A DNA stretch of 64,000 bases. Source: Pseudomonadota bacterium (GTDB taxonomy: Bacteria > Pseudomonadota > Gammaproteobacteria > Pseudomonadales > Oleiphilaceae). The notes below the pieces were generated by a model. The model was not told the origin of the DNA. It made no database searches and worked only from the letters and a program-made list of their open reading frames with translations. Every line of letters begins with the position of its first letter. Positions within the stretch are counted from its first letter, which is position 1. Below are positions 17,140-26,782 of the stretch, in pieces. Location of the stretch: positions 1 to 64,000 of the forward strand of contig PDPE01000033.1 of NCBI GenBank assembly GCA_002747395.1, written 5' to 3'. The position numbers and the translations under genes are program-made.

Positions 17140-18936
17140 CTAGTCAAACGAGACGGCGAACTTTTCAAGGGCCTTATTCAATATGATGTGGTTATTATCC
17201 TTTTCAAAGGCTTTTTTCCATATTGCCAGGGCAGCCTTTTTTTGTCCGGTTATCCATAACACCTCGCCAAGATGGGCTGCCACCTCGGGATCCGGGAATT
17301 TGGCATAAGCGGCTTTCAGGTATTTCAATGCTTTTTCGGTATCGCCCAAACGATAGTAAACCCAGCCCAGGCTGTCGATGACTGCGGGGCTGTTCGGGGT
17401 GAGTTTCAGCGCTTTCGAGATCAGTTCAAAAGCTTCATGGTAGCGATCTGTCTTATCCGCAAGTGTGTAGCCCAGGGCATTGAGTGCGACCGGGTTGTCT
17501 GGTTCCAGCTCAAGAATTTTCCGTAAATCCAGTTCCATTTCAGCCACTTTGTCCTGTCGATCCAGCAGCATGGCTCTTGCATAGAGCAAATGGACGTTTT
17601 CCGGGTGTTCGGCGAGTGCCTCGATAACTTTTTCAAGTGCGAGATCCGGGTTTTTCAGCTCCAGCAGGACATTGACTTCCACTCGCCAGTAACCCTGAGA
17701 CTGTTCCGGGTGCTCTGACCTCAGTTGGGCCAGGTGTTCCAGAACTTCATTCAGCTCTTCTCTTTCTGCTTTCAGGTAGCTCGACCTGGCAAGTGAATTG
17801 AAATAGTGGCCGCCACCGGTTATGGCATCGTAATGTTTGATGGCTGTGTCCGCATCGCCGCTGTCATCAGCCATGCGCCCCAGATAAAAGTTTGCCTCAT
17901 TGCGGTGTTGGCCCTGTTTCAGCAGTGCTTCCAGATCCCGTTTTGCCGTGTCGGTTTCTCCCATTTCGAGTGAAACCAGTGCATGAGCCAGGCGTAGTCC
18001 GGGAATATCCGGATAGCGTTTGACCAGTTTTCGGTATTCTTCTTCTGATCTTTCGAGGTCACCATCGTCAATCAGCATTCGGGCATAGAGGGTGGAGAGC
18101 TTTCGGTTGTCAGGGAAATCACGGGTGGCTTCACCCAGCAGGGACAGGGCCTCCTTGATTCGGCCCAGATCGTAGAGCAAGGTTGCTTTCAGCAACAGGC
18201 CAGGCTGGAATGCCGGGTCGGCATCGAGATAGGATTCGATAATATGGAGCGCTTCGTCGTACCGCCCGCGATTTCGCTTCAATAGTGCGTAACCGTAGCC
18301 GATCTCCTGGTTGTCCGGGTACTTTTCCGAAAGGGACTTGTAAATACCAAGCAGGTCTTCCTGCTCTTCTTTCGGGAGTGTTTTTGCGTGAATTGCCAAT
18401 GCCTCAAAGTCTGCGCGGCCACCGAGCCGGAGAATGGTTTCCATATGGCTGACGGCTTCAGTGAAATTGCCCAGTCGTATGTATTGAAAAGCCAGTATCT
18501 GATGGGGTTCCAGTGCTTCCGGTTGTACCTCCAGCCAGGTTTTGCCAAGCTCCAGCATGGCATTGTTCGCTTTAAGGTATCGGGCGATCTGCAGCGCTCG
18601 TTTGATGACGCCTGTATCTTTGGTCAGACGCGCCTGTTGCACATAGTTCAGCAGGGAAATATCAAACCTGTTTCGTTGGCCGGCGATTTCTGCTGTTAGC
18701 AATGAATACAGACTCTCCGGGCTAAAATCGCCTTCTTCAGGCTCGGGCGCAGTTTCAGTCTTGTGTTGTGATTGGGCAATATGCTGTGGGTGGGAGAGGG
18801 CGGCCCGGTCAGTCCGGCCCTGTTTGTCTATCAGTGAGCAGGCACCCAATGAGGCGATCACAATCAGGCCAGATAATAACCGGATAATGACAGCATTGCG
18901 GATTGTCGGTGAGAATTGGAGGTCAGTTATATTCAT
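17140..18936 (-). CDS. TPR-repeat lipoprotein upstream of lolB
   Basis: Predicted lipoprotein: the signal helix RLLSGLIVIASLGAC ends in a lipobox cysteine near residue 33. A variable linker follows, then about 500 residues of tetratricopeptide repeats covering nearly the whole chain. Clear units include EALDLAR-like pairs such as YDEALHIIESYLDADPAFQPG, and near the C-terminus PVALNALGYTLADKTDRYHEA and YYRLGDTEKALKYLKAAYAK. A gene of this kind stands between hemA and lolB in Pseudomonas and relatives. Its role is not established; an envelope scaffold is inferred. I use the ATG at 18936; a TTG eight codons upstream is possible. It diverges from hemA. Confidence 0.88.
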   Translation of the reverse strand: MNITDLQFSPTIRNAVIIRLLSGLIVIASLGACSLIDKQGRTDRAALSHPQHIAQSQHKTETAPEPEEGDFSPESLYSLLTAEIAGQRNRFDISLLNYVQQARLTKDTGVIKRALQIARYLKANNAMLELGKTWLEVQPEALEPHQILAFQYIRLGNFTEAVSHMETILRLGGRADFEALAIHAKTLPKEEQEDLLGIYKSLSEKYPDNQEIGYGYALLKRNRGRYDEALHIIESYLDADPAFQPGLLLKATLLYDLGRIKEALSLLGEATRDFPDNRKLSTLYARMLIDDGDLERSEEEYRKLVKRYPDIPGLRLAHALVSLEMGETDTAKRDLEALLKQGQHRNEANFYLGRMADDSGDADTAIKHYDAITGGGHYFNSLARSSYLKAEREELNEVLEHLAQLRSEHPEQSQGYWRVEVNVLLELKNPDLALEKVIEALAEHPENVHLLYARAMLLDRQDKVAEMELDLRKILELEPDNPVALNALGYTLADKTDRYHEAFELISKALKLTPNSPAVIDSLGWVYYRLGDTEKALKYLKAAYAKFPDPEVAAHLGEVLWITGQKKAALAIWKKAFEKDNNHIILNKALEKFAVSFD

Positions 18937-19166
18937 ATTCAGCTTGTTTGCAGGCGGCAATCTCTATTGTCGGCAAGACTGAGAGGTGTTGTCTTGCCAT
19001 TTGAACCAGGAATAGTCGATTTATAGCCAGTTTTATTGCCATTGTCGAGCTTTATTCTGCTAACCAAAGCGTTAACTTTTGATAAATCGGTATATGTCGC
19101 TGGCGTGTGTACGTTTGGGGAGGTAAAATCACCCGCTAGCTTGGAATCGGGAATTTTTTACTATCT

Positions 19167-20492
19167 ATGTCATTATTGGCACTTGGCATTAACCACAAAA
19201 CAGCCTCTGTTGATGTCAGGGAACGGGTTGCCTTTTCTCCTGAAAAAATCAGGCAGGCACTTGGCCAGGTGCTCAATGTGGCCAACGTGAATGAAGCGGC
19301 GATTCTCTCAACCTGTAATCGTACGGAGATTTATTGTTCGGTTGAATTGAATGGCAGTCATGCAATCCTGGAATGGCTGGGTGATTATCACGGTTTGAAA
19401 GTCAGTGACCTGGAGTCCTGCTGCTATACCTATTGGGATGAGGATGCAGCGCGACATATGATGGGCGTCGCTTGTGGCCTGGATTCCCTGATCCTTGGCG
19501 AGCCCCAGATACTGGGCCAGATGAAGTCCGCCTATGGTGTGGCGAAGGAAGCGAACACGGTTGGCTATATACTGAGCCGTCTGTTTGAACAGGCGTTTTC
19601 TGTGGCCAAGCGGGTTCGTACCGATACCGCCATCGGCGAGAACCCGGTTTCGGTTGCCTACGCAGCGGTTACTCTTGCCAGTCATATTTTTTCGGATATG
19701 TCTGCCAACTCCGCTCTTTTGATCGGTGCCGGTGAAACAATTGAACTGGTGGCCCGGCATTTGAGTGAAACCGGAGTCAATGATATTACTGTTGCCAACC
19801 GGACTCTGGAGCGGGCGAAGAACCTGTCGGATCAGTTTTGCGGCAAGGCTGTTGTGTTGTCGGAGATTCCCGAGCAGTTGCCGCTTGCCGATATCATCAT
19901 TACTTCTACGGCGAGTCCGTTACCAATCCTGGGAAAGGGAGCGGTTGAACGTGCTCTCAGGATTCGCAAGCACAGCCCGATCTTTATGGTTGATATTGCT
20001 GTCCCTCGTGATATTGAACCACAGGTTGGCGAGCTGGACGATGTCTACCTCTATACGGTAGATGACTTGCAAAAAGTGATTGATGAAAATGTCAAGTCGC
20101 GGGAAGGAGCGGCAGAAGAAGCCCGTCATTTGGTTGCCAGCGGTGCGACAGAGTTTATGTCCTGGTTGCGGCAACTGGGTGCAGTCTCGACCCTGAAACG
20201 GTTTCGCTCCCGGGCCGAAAACGTAAAGGAGCTTGAGTTGCAAAAGGCACTGAAATCCCTCTCGGCGGGTACAGACCCGGAAAAGGTATTGGCCGCCCTG
20301 GCAAAGGGGATCACCAACAAACTGATCCACTCGCCAACGGTTCAAGTGCGCAAAGCCACCTCCGAAGGGAAAGACGAGGTGAATGAATGGCTTTCGTTTC
20401 TGTTTGATCTGGAAGGCAAGCAGGGCGCGTTTGCCCCGGCCACAGAGAAAAAGGGGGATGGTCTGGAGACGGACAATAGCCTGGAAAAATAG
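19167..20492 (+). CDS. hemA: Glutamyl-tRNA reductase
   Basis: First committed step of C5-pathway tetrapyrrole synthesis: NADPH reduction of glutamyl-tRNA to glutamate semialdehyde. The N-terminus [19 protein letters not shown] and the catalytic cysteine in [11 protein letters not shown] are canonical. [14 protein letters not shown] and the Rossmann glycine motif [15 protein letters not shown] follow. [15 protein letters not shown] and the C-terminal dimerisation helices complete the protein. It is 441 residues, slightly longer than E. coli HemA because of the charged C-terminal tail. It begins the hemA-prfA-prmC group and diverges from the TPR-lolB genes. Confidence 0.97.
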   Translation: MSLLALGINHKTASVDVRERVAFSPEKIRQALGQVLNVANVNEAAILSTCNRTEIYCSVELNGSHAILEWLGDYHGLKVSDLESCCYTYWDEDAARHMMGVACGLDSLILGEPQILGQMKSAYGVAKEANTVGYILSRLFEQAFSVAKRVRTDTAIGENPVSVAYAAVTLASHIFSDMSANSALLIGAGETIELVARHLSETGVNDITVANRTLERAKNLSDQFCGKAVVLSEIPEQLPLADIIITSTASPLPILGKGAVERALRIRKHSPIFMVDIAVPRDIEPQVGELDDVYLYTVDDLQKVIDENVKSREGAAEEARHLVASGATEFMSWLRQLGAVSTLKRFRSRAENVKELELQKALKSLSAGTDPEKVLAALAKGITNKLIHSPTVQVRKATSEGKDEVNEWLSFLFDLEGKQGAFAPATEKKGDGLETDNSLEK

Positions 20493-20566
20493 AATAGCCC
20501 GAAAACAATCAGGGAATAACCTGAATCAAGGAATTACCCAACGTATTGACGTGGTTGAAAAAATCA

Positions 20567-21652
20567 ATGAAAGAATCGATCAGATTGAAGTTGCAGCATA
20601 TTTCGGAGCGCTTTGAGGAGTTGGCAGCGTTACTCAGCGACTCTGGAGTTATTGAAGACCAAAACCGGTTCAGGGCGTTTTCGAAAGAATATGCCGAAAT
20701 TGAACCGGTTGTGAAAGCCTACAAGACATTTTGTCAGACTGAAGGCGATATCGAGGAAGCCAGGTCGCTGTTAAAGGACGCTGACCCCGATATGCGAGAA
20801 ATGGCCGAAGAAGAACTGGCGGAGGCGGAAACATCGAAAGCGGCGCAGGAACTGGACCTGCAAAAGCTGTTACTGCCCAAAGACCCGAACGACGCTCACA
20901 ATACTTTTTTGGAAATACGTGCCGGCACCGGTGGGGATGAAGCGGCAATTTTTGCTGGCGACCTGTTCCGGATGTATGCGCGCTATGCCGAGCTGAAAAA
21001 GTGGAAGGTTGAAGTGATCAGTGAAAATGCGGGTGATCATGGTGGTTACAAGGAAATAATCTGTCGCGTCGTTGGCAATGATGTGTACGGAAATCTTAAA
21101 TTTGAGTCGGGCGCTCATCGGGTTCAACGGGTTCCCGAGACAGAATCCCAGGGGCGCATACACACTTCGGCGTGTACGGTCGCTGTGATGCCCGAGGCAG
21201 ACTCACTGGATGACGTCGATATTAACAAGGCGGATTTGAGAATCGATACATTCAGGGCCTCCGGTGCGGGAGGGCAGCACGTCAACAAAACCGACTCGGC
21301 GATTCGGATTACCCATATCCCTTCCGGTATTGTTGTGGAATGTCAGGATGAGCGATCCCAACACAAAAACAAGGCGAAAGCGCTTTCTCTCTTACAAGCC
21401 AGGCTGCAAGATGCGCAACAGGAAGCGCAGGACAAGGAGCAGGCAGAAACCCGGAGAAGTCTGGTTGGCAGTGGTGATCGGTCCGAGAGGATTCGTACCT
21501 ATAACTATCCTCAGGGACGTGTAACTGACCATCGTATCAACCTGACCCTGTACAAGCTGGACGAGGTGATGCAGGGGAGCCTGGAGTCAGTGATACAGCC
21601 ACTGGTGAATGAATATCAGGCTGATCTGCTCGCCAGTTTGTCTGATGACTGA
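20567..21652 (+). CDS. prfA: Peptide chain release factor 1
   Basis: Recognises UAA and UAG stop codons and triggers peptide release. The stop-codon-reading PxT motif is PET in [15 protein letters not shown], and the catalytic GGQ lies in [13 protein letters not shown]; its Gln is methylated by PrmC, encoded next. The start [19 protein letters not shown] aligns with E. coli RF1, so I place it at 20567; the open frame runs seven codons upstream. The C-terminus [16 protein letters not shown] is typical. The length is 361 aa. RF1 recognises the amber codon that interrupts the chemoreceptor gene elsewhere in this window. Confidence 0.97.
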   Translation: MKESIRLKLQHISERFEELAALLSDSGVIEDQNRFRAFSKEYAEIEPVVKAYKTFCQTEGDIEEARSLLKDADPDMREMAEEELAEAETSKAAQELDLQKLLLPKDPNDAHNTFLEIRAGTGGDEAAIFAGDLFRMYARYAELKKWKVEVISENAGDHGGYKEIICRVVGNDVYGNLKFESGAHRVQRVPETESQGRIHTSACTVAVMPEADSLDDVDINKADLRIDTFRASGAGGQHVNKTDSAIRITHIPSGIVVECQDERSQHKNKAKALSLLQARLQDAQQEAQDKEQAETRRSLVGSGDRSERIRTYNYPQGRVTDHRINLTLYKLDEVMQGSLESVIQPLVNEYQADLLASLSDD

Positions 21653-21687
21653 AGTGTATGAATGTTGAATGCTGATTGGCCACAATT

Positions 21688-22518
21688 ATGACCATTTCCG
21701 ACATACTGAAATCGGTGCAGTTACCGGATTCGGCTACGCCCCGGCTTGACATGGAAGTGCTGCTCGGCCATGTATTGAACAGACCGCGGGTTTACCTTTA
21801 CACCTGGCCGGAAAAAACGATAACCCCTGAACAGGAAACTCTATTTCTGAAACTGGCTGAAAGGCGACGTTGTGGTGAGCCGATAGCCCATATTGTCGGC
21901 GAAAAAGAGTTTTGGAGTATGAGTCTCGGCGTTGATTCAAGTACATTGATTCCCCGCCCTGATACCGAAAGGCTGGTCGAACTGGTGCTGGAACTGGTTC
22001 GGGAGAACAAGGCAAAGCCGGGGAAAATACTCGACCTGGGTACGGGAACCGGTGCCATTGCTCTGGCTTTGTCTGGCGAATTTCCGGATGCGGAAGTCTG
22101 GGGGGTTGATCGGTCGGAAGCGGCAATTTCACTCGCCATCGATAACGGGGTAAGAACCGGTCTCGAGTGCTGCCGCTTTTTGATCAGTGACTGGTTTTCC
22201 AATGTTCCCGCCGAACACTTTGATATCATCGTCAGCAACCCGCCCTATATCGCCCGGGATGATCCTCATTTGAAGCAGGGGGATGTTCGCTTCGAGCCAA
22301 AGTCTGCCCTGGTGTCCGGTGAAGATGGCCTGGCCGATCTTCGTCACATCATTCTGGAAAGTCGGGCCCGCCTGGCCAGCAATGGCTGGCTTTTACTCGA
22401 ACACGGCCATGACCAGGCATCCGAAGTAAAAACACTGCTGGTTGATGCCGGGTTCAGGAGTGTTGCCACTGTCACGGATCTGGCCGGCGTGCCAAGAGTC
22501 AGTTATGGCTGTCTGTGA
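21688..22518 (+). CDS. prmC: Protein-(glutamine-N5) methyltransferase, release factor-specific
   Basis: SAM-dependent enzyme that methylates the GGQ glutamine of RF1 and RF2. The N-terminal helical substrate domain is followed by the methyltransferase fold: motif I LDLGTGTGAIALAL, acidic loop GVDRSEAAI and the catalytic NPPY in VSNPPYIARDDPHL. The ATG at 21688 begins MTISDILKSVQLP; a TTG four codons earlier is less likely. It is 276 residues, normal for the family, and lies 35 bases after prfA, its substrate gene. It converges with the PhoH gene. Confidence 0.96.
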   Translation: MTISDILKSVQLPDSATPRLDMEVLLGHVLNRPRVYLYTWPEKTITPEQETLFLKLAERRRCGEPIAHIVGEKEFWSMSLGVDSSTLIPRPDTERLVELVLELVRENKAKPGKILDLGTGTGAIALALSGEFPDAEVWGVDRSEAAISLAIDNGVRTGLECCRFLISDWFSNVPAEHFDIIVSNPPYIARDDPHLKQGDVRFEPKSALVSGEDGLADLRHIILESRARLASNGWLLLEHGHDQASEVKTLLVDAGFRSVATVTDLAGVPRVSYGCL

Positions 22519-22560
22519 GCAGTGTACCTTCTCAAGTATCGCCAGGTATCGCGCTGATTC

Positions 22561-23934
22561 CTACAAGTGTTCTTCCGCATATTCGGCCAGAATTGATCTG
22601 GGTATACCCTGCAAGTGAACGTGTCCGCCATGCCTGAACTTTTTGAATCGTTCGGTCAGGTAGGTCAGGCCTGAACTGGGCGGGCTCAAATACGGTGTGT
22701 CTATCTGGGCCAGGTTGCCAAGGCATATGACCTTACTTCCGTTGCCTGCGCGTGTCACAATGGTTTTAACCTGGTGCGGTGACAGGTTTTGGGCCTCATC
22801 GATGATGATAAGGCTGTGCTGAAAGCTCCTGCCGCGAATGTAATTCATTGATTTGAACTGAATGGGAACCTGATCCAGAATATAGTCGACACTGCTGTGG
22901 GTATTTTCATCGTCCTCATGCAGAGCCTCCAGGTTGTCGGTAATGGCGCCAAGCCAGGGTTCCATTTTTTCCGTTTCCGTGCCTGGTAAAAAGCCGATAT
23001 CCTCATCGAGGCTCTGAACGCTTCTGGTTGCGATGATCCGCTTGTATCGCTTGCTCGCTATCGTCATTTCTATTGCTGCAGCCAGTGCCAGAATGGTTTT
23101 GCCCGAACCTGCCGCGCCCGTCAGGTTGACCAGGTGAATTTCCGGGTCGAGCAACAGTTGCAGTGCGATTGCCTGATAAATGTCCCTGGGGATCAGCCCC
23201 CAGGCCTCCTGGTTCATCAGGTCTTCTTTGGTCAGATCCTGAACAATGATGTTTTCATCATTGATTTCCGTAACCTTGCCGATGAATCCCATTTCATCCA
23301 GTATAAACTCGTTGATATTGATTTTATCAAGCTGATCTGTCTTCGGTAGAATATGCTCGGTAAGGCCTTCCCGTTGTACGGTTTCCACCTTTTCAATGGT
23401 GTCCCAGAATGAGCCGGAGTATTCACAATAGCCTTTAGGCAAAAGATCGACATCATCAACCAGTTGATCGTTGTGGTAATCCTGGGCTTCGACACCGAAT
23501 CCGCGTGCTTTGAGCCTCATGTTGATATCTTTGCTGACCAGAAAAATCTGTTTGTCTTTGTGGGCAGACTGCAGGTTCACCAGGCTGTTGATGATTTTGT
23601 TATCATTGAGATCGGCAGGTAAACGGAGGGAGTCGGAGCACTCGGTGCTCATCAGTATGGAAATCGTGCCCAATGGCTCTGACTTTTTGCCTCGTTTAAT
23701 GGGTACGCCCTTTTCGATCTGTTTCGGGGATGCGTTGCCCAGAATCATATCGATGGTTCGTATCGCCTGCCGACACTCCGCGGCAATGGCCTGTTTTCCG
23801 GCTTTCAGTTTATCCAGCTCTTCCAATACTGTCATGGGAATGATGACTTCGTTTTCTTCGAAATTGAACAGAGAGCCCGGATCGTGGATTAATACGTTGG
23901 TATCTAAAACATAGACTTTTTTCTGTGCTGCCAT
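22561..23934 (-). CDS. PhoH-family ATPase fused to a PIN domain (PhoH2/YlaK type)
   Basis: Predicted RNA-processing protein. Residues 1-130 are a PIN-like ribonuclease domain (VYVLDTNVLIHDP with the first metal-binding Asp). Residues ~230-457 are a PhoH helicase-like ATPase with Walker A LTGAAGSGKT and Walker B LIIIDEAQNLSP, ending ITRAGNGSKVICLGNLAQID. Proteins of this fused type have been shown to couple ATP-dependent RNA unwinding to cleavage in other bacteria. No antitoxin-like small gene lies directly upstream, unlike the mycobacterial PhoAT/PhoH2 pair, so a toxin role is not suggested. It is a single gene with its own ATG at 23934. Confidence 0.93.
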   Translation of the reverse strand: MAAQKKVYVLDTNVLIHDPGSLFNFEENEVIIPMTVLEELDKLKAGKQAIAAECRQAIRTIDMILGNASPKQIEKGVPIKRGKKSEPLGTISILMSTECSDSLRLPADLNDNKIINSLVNLQSAHKDKQIFLVSKDINMRLKARGFGVEAQDYHNDQLVDDVDLLPKGYCEYSGSFWDTIEKVETVQREGLTEHILPKTDQLDKININEFILDEMGFIGKVTEINDENIIVQDLTKEDLMNQEAWGLIPRDIYQAIALQLLLDPEIHLVNLTGAAGSGKTILALAAAIEMTIASKRYKRIIATRSVQSLDEDIGFLPGTETEKMEPWLGAITDNLEALHEDDENTHSSVDYILDQVPIQFKSMNYIRGRSFQHSLIIIDEAQNLSPHQVKTIVTRAGNGSKVICLGNLAQIDTPYLSPPSSGLTYLTERFKKFRHGGHVHLQGIPRSILAEYAEEHL

Positions 23935-24037
23935 GGAATTGACCTTTTACATATTCTTGTCTGTCTGTCTATTATGCAGATTGTTGCGGATAATGCTAAA
24001 AAAGTAATGAATCGGAGTGATCCTTTCTGGCAGAGAT

Positions 24038-24084
24038 TGTCCCGTAGCAAGTGCCGACAGCAGTTGCAGTTTTGCTACGGGGCA
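24038..24084. other. Long inverted repeat between CBS and PhoH genes
   Basis: CCCGTAGCAA at 24041-24050 pairs with TTGCTACGGG at 24072-24081 and the stem extends by three pairs to 24038/24084, giving 13 bp around a 21-base loop. No T-run follows on either strand, so it is not a standard terminator. It lies downstream of the CBS gene and upstream of the phoH-type gene, on the transcript strand of both. Confidence 0.7.
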
Positions 24085-24104
24085 GACAGATGAAAGGTGC
24101 CTGT

Positions 24105-24566
24105 CTAGGATGGGACAATCAGTTTCAGCAGGTCATAGGTGGTGATGATTCCCGTTACCTTATTGTCCCTGGTAACAAAAATCCTGTGAAGGTGTTCGTC
24201 CATCATTTGCTGTGCCACATCGCCTATAGGTGATTCCTCGTCTACGGAAAACACAATGGGGCTCATGATGTCGCGCACTTCTACAGGCATTTTCTGCATT
24301 TCTTCGAACAGAAACATGCGAAGTTTGCGAGCTTCTCTTTGCTCCTCTTCCGTCAACTGGCTTTCAGCTTCCGATGGGTTGGCATTAAAGTGGAAATCCG
24401 CTATATCCTTGAGCGTGGCGATACCAACTATGTCGCCGCTGGCATCTACGACCGGGCTGCCCGAGATTTCATTGTCGGAGCAAAACCGGGCGAACTGCTG
24501 TATAGTCCAGCTTTCAGGCACGGATTTAACGTGGGGAGTCATTATTTCCCTGGCGAGTTTGTCCAT
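24105..24566 (-). CDS. CBS-domain protein
   Basis: Cytoplasmic protein of 153 residues with a paired CBS module. The first motif is AREIMTPHVKSVPESWTIQQ through GSPVVDASGDIVGIATLKD. A charged helical insertion (SEAESQLTEEEQREARKLRM) separates it from the second, VRDIMSPIVFSVDEESPIGD to HRIFVTRDNKVTGIITTYD. Such modules bind adenosyl ligands. It differs from the CBS protein at 6.5 kb in the insertion and in sequence, so the two are not a recent duplication. Partner and function are unknown. Confidence 0.88.
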   Translation of the reverse strand: MDKLAREIMTPHVKSVPESWTIQQFARFCSDNEISGSPVVDASGDIVGIATLKDIADFHFNANPSEAESQLTEEEQREARKLRMFLFEEMQKMPVEVRDIMSPIVFSVDEESPIGDVAQQMMDEHLHRIFVTRDNKVTGIITTYDLLKLIVPS

Positions 24567-24638
24567 TTTTCATACTCCGCAATTATTATGACTTTTGCCA
24601 CCCGGATTATATCAGAATGGAGATGAAAATCTGACAGG

Positions 24639-25385
24639 CTATTGCGTTACACCTGCGGGCTTCACTCCGGTTATTTGACCCTGATCATCTGTTAGAATTT
24701 TTGCCCTTTTATAGTTATCCCGGTTTGCCACTTCTTCGAGTTTTTTCAGGGAGTTAAACGGGATATCGATCAACAGTGCGTTCACCAGCCAGCCGGGCAG
24801 GGCGCCGCCAGGTTCGGTGTGTTGCAACCATGTCATTTTCGTGGTGTTGTGATCTGTCGGTTCGAAAAGGTAAATGGTATTTGCCGTCGTGACTCGAACA
24901 TAGTCTTCGTTGACGGTTTTTTTGTCTTTTACTGCATGCATTTCCATCCATATCCGGTTTGTATCCGGTTCGTTCCATGTGGATATGAGCAGGACATAAT
25001 CCCGGTCAGTGACCGGCCAGGGTAAATCGTTGACCGAGTAGGCATAGCGTTTGTTGAAGCTTTCTGCGTCGAGGCCGTACGAAATGATACATCCGTGAAC
25101 CCACTCCACACAGGAATTGGGGGCGGCCATAACCGCCATCACACTATCGACAGGCGCCTGAATCTCCATAATGGCCTTGAATGCCTTGTAGTCCGATCCC
25201 GGGTAGTCCCTGACAAATATCTGAACCCCTTCCTCGTCCAGGGTTTTCTCCCAGTCAGCGCTTTCTTCTGTCAGGTTTTCAGGCAGTGTGACGTGGTCGG
25301 GAGTGGCGAGTGCCGATCGGGTCAGGAACACAGTTAGCAGCATTGAGATCAAATGAATAATGCTTTTCGATAAAAAAGAGTTCAT
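24639..25385 (-). CDS. Exported START-domain protein
   Basis: Predicted periplasmic lipid-binding-fold protein. A signal peptide covers residues 1-27 (IIHLISMLLTVFLTRSALA). The rest is a StAR-related START domain: WEKTLDEEGVQIFVRDYPGSDYKAFKAIMEI, then WPVTDRDYVLL, a segment highly conserved in bacterial START proteins, and TWLQHTEPGGALPGWLVNALL. Such proteins have a hydrophobic cavity for lipids or other apolar ligands; the ligand here is unknown. It is divergent from the DUF2804 gene. The length is 248 aa. Confidence 0.87.
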   Translation of the reverse strand: MNSFLSKSIIHLISMLLTVFLTRSALATPDHVTLPENLTEESADWEKTLDEEGVQIFVRDYPGSDYKAFKAIMEIQAPVDSVMAVMAAPNSCVEWVHGCIISYGLDAESFNKRYAYSVNDLPWPVTDRDYVLLISTWNEPDTNRIWMEMHAVKDKKTVNEDYVRVTTANTIYLFEPTDHNTTKMTWLQHTEPGGALPGWLVNALLIDIPFNSLKKLEEVANRDNYKRAKILTDDQGQITGVKPAGVTQ

Positions 25386-25524
25386 AACTTTCCATCAGGT
25401 GAGCAAATACGATAAATTAAACAGGGGGCGCTTCCCTGCATTCGGCCAAGTGTACCACTATCACTTTTCTTCAGGTGATAAGCAAGTGACGTTTTTTTAC
25501 GAAAAAGGCAGGTTTTTGATAAAA

Positions 25525-26541
25525 ATGGATAAAAAACTTCTGGACAATAAAGGGCGCCCCGGATTCGGGGTTATCAATGATGCTGTCGATGAGGTGAACT
25601 ACCTGGATTTTGACCTTCGAACCTCAATGGACAAGCAGCTTCCGTTGTGGCGAAAAAAAATGGGCTTCAACCAGTTTCAGTTTATAGGCGCGATGAACAG
25701 CAGGGCAATTTTTGGCCTGGCCATTGTCAACCTGAAGCTGGTTAGCAATATGTTTGTGTATCTGTACCGTTTTGATACCCGGCAGCTGGATGAAAAAAGT
25801 CTCGTTGTACCTGCGGCATTGGGCACGCACATGGATCAAACTCCGGACAGGGGGCAGGCATCCTTTGCGTTTCCGGGGTGTCATGTCAGTATCTCCGCAC
25901 AAGAGAAGGGGGAGGTGAGAAAAGTGGTCGGCCATGCGTCTCCGGGGGTGGAGTTTTCCCTTTCCCTGAGTGCTGCACCGACGTTCAATCCGTTAAGGGT
26001 CTGCTCCAAAGCGGGAAGAAACGGCTGGGTCTACACCCAGAAAGCGGCCGGACTGGACTGCGGTGGCGTGGTGAACTGGGCCGGGAATGAAATGGTGTTT
26101 GACCCGTCCGATACAAGGGGAAGCTATGACTGGAGCGCCGGGTTTATGCGAAGGGAAACCTCCTGGAACTGGGCATGTCTGTCAGGGATGCTGCCGGATG
26201 GAAGGATGGTCGGGCTCAATCTGGCATCAGGTGTAAATGAAACCGGGGTAACAGAAAACGGATTATGGGTTGGAAACAGGTTTCAGAAAGTGAATTTTTC
26301 CTGTTTCGATTTTGACTCCTGTCAACCGGACAAAGACTGGCACATTTACTCACCTGATAAAAAGGTGGATTTGACCTTCGTTCCAGAAGGTATGCGGCAG
26401 GAGAAGCTGGATGTGCTTGTGCTTGCTTCGAATTTCAGGCAAATGTTTGGCAAGTACTACGGATATGTGGTGCGCGGCAGGGAGAAGGTGATTATTGACG
26501 GCATACCCGGGTTCGCCGAAGATCATTTTGCTCGCTGGTAA
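25525..26541 (+). CDS. DUF2804 family protein
   Basis: Recognised from the family signature SWNWACLSGMLPDGRMVGLN and the surrounding aromatic-rich, beta-strand pattern (YDWSAGFMRRETSWNW). Members are about 330-350 residues and uncharacterised; some annotation links the fold to lipocalin-like or hydroxyneurosporene-synthase-like domains. I choose the ATG at 25525 (MDKKLLDNKGRPGFG, 338 aa). The longer frame from 25360 would overlap the start of the divergent START gene and adds residues not expected in the family. No signal peptide is evident from this start. Whether it works with the divergent START-domain protein in lipid handling is only conjecture from position. Confidence 0.78.
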   Translation: MDKKLLDNKGRPGFGVINDAVDEVNYLDFDLRTSMDKQLPLWRKKMGFNQFQFIGAMNSRAIFGLAIVNLKLVSNMFVYLYRFDTRQLDEKSLVVPAALGTHMDQTPDRGQASFAFPGCHVSISAQEKGEVRKVVGHASPGVEFSLSLSAAPTFNPLRVCSKAGRNGWVYTQKAAGLDCGGVVNWAGNEMVFDPSDTRGSYDWSAGFMRRETSWNWACLSGMLPDGRMVGLNLASGVNETGVTENGLWVGNRFQKVNFSCFDFDSCQPDKDWHIYSPDKKVDLTFVPEGMRQEKLDVLVLASNFRQMFGKYYGYVVRGREKVIIDGIPGFAEDHFARW

Positions 26542-26560
26542 TGTTGCTTTACTGCCCTGG

Positions 26561-26650
26561 GTTCGCAAATTCGGGGTTCGCAAATTCGGGGTTCGCAAAT
26601 TCGGGGTTCGCAAATTCGGGGTTCGCAAATTCGGGGGTCACAAATTCAGA
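26561..26650. repeat. 15-bp minisatellite, five perfect copies plus one degenerate
   Basis: The 15-mer GTTCGCAAATTCGGG is repeated perfectly at 26561-26575, 26576-26590, 26591-26605, 26606-26620 and 26621-26635; a sixth, diverged copy occupies 26636-26650. It starts 20 bases after the DUF2804 stop. The unit has no dyad and there are no spacers, so it is not a CRISPR array or a terminator. The 240-base gap between DUF2804 and minE holds nothing else recognised. Confidence 0.95.
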
Positions 26651-26782
26651 AGTCGTAAAAGCGTTTTATGTGCAGGTGGGTACAGGTGATTGCGGGCAGG
26701 TTTGCAAGTGCCCGAGGCGCGGTCGCGGGAGGCCGCTGACCCCGGGTAATCCTGCGTGGCTGGTTCCCTGTCGGTTGAATTG

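Noticed and set aside
22561..23934. PhoH2-type toxin-antitoxin system
   Set aside because: No small antitoxin-like ORF with a ribosome site lies directly upstream of the PIN-PhoH gene.
6528..24566. The two CBS proteins as a recent duplicate pair
   Set aside because: They differ in length, in the insertion between motifs and in sequence outside the CBS core.
25360..25524. Upstream extension of the DUF2804 protein
   Set aside because: It overlaps the START gene on the other strand and adds residues not typical of the family; the ATG at 25525 gives the normal length.
26561..26650. CRISPR array
   Set aside because: The 15-bp units are directly adjacent with no spacers, and no cas genes lie nearby.
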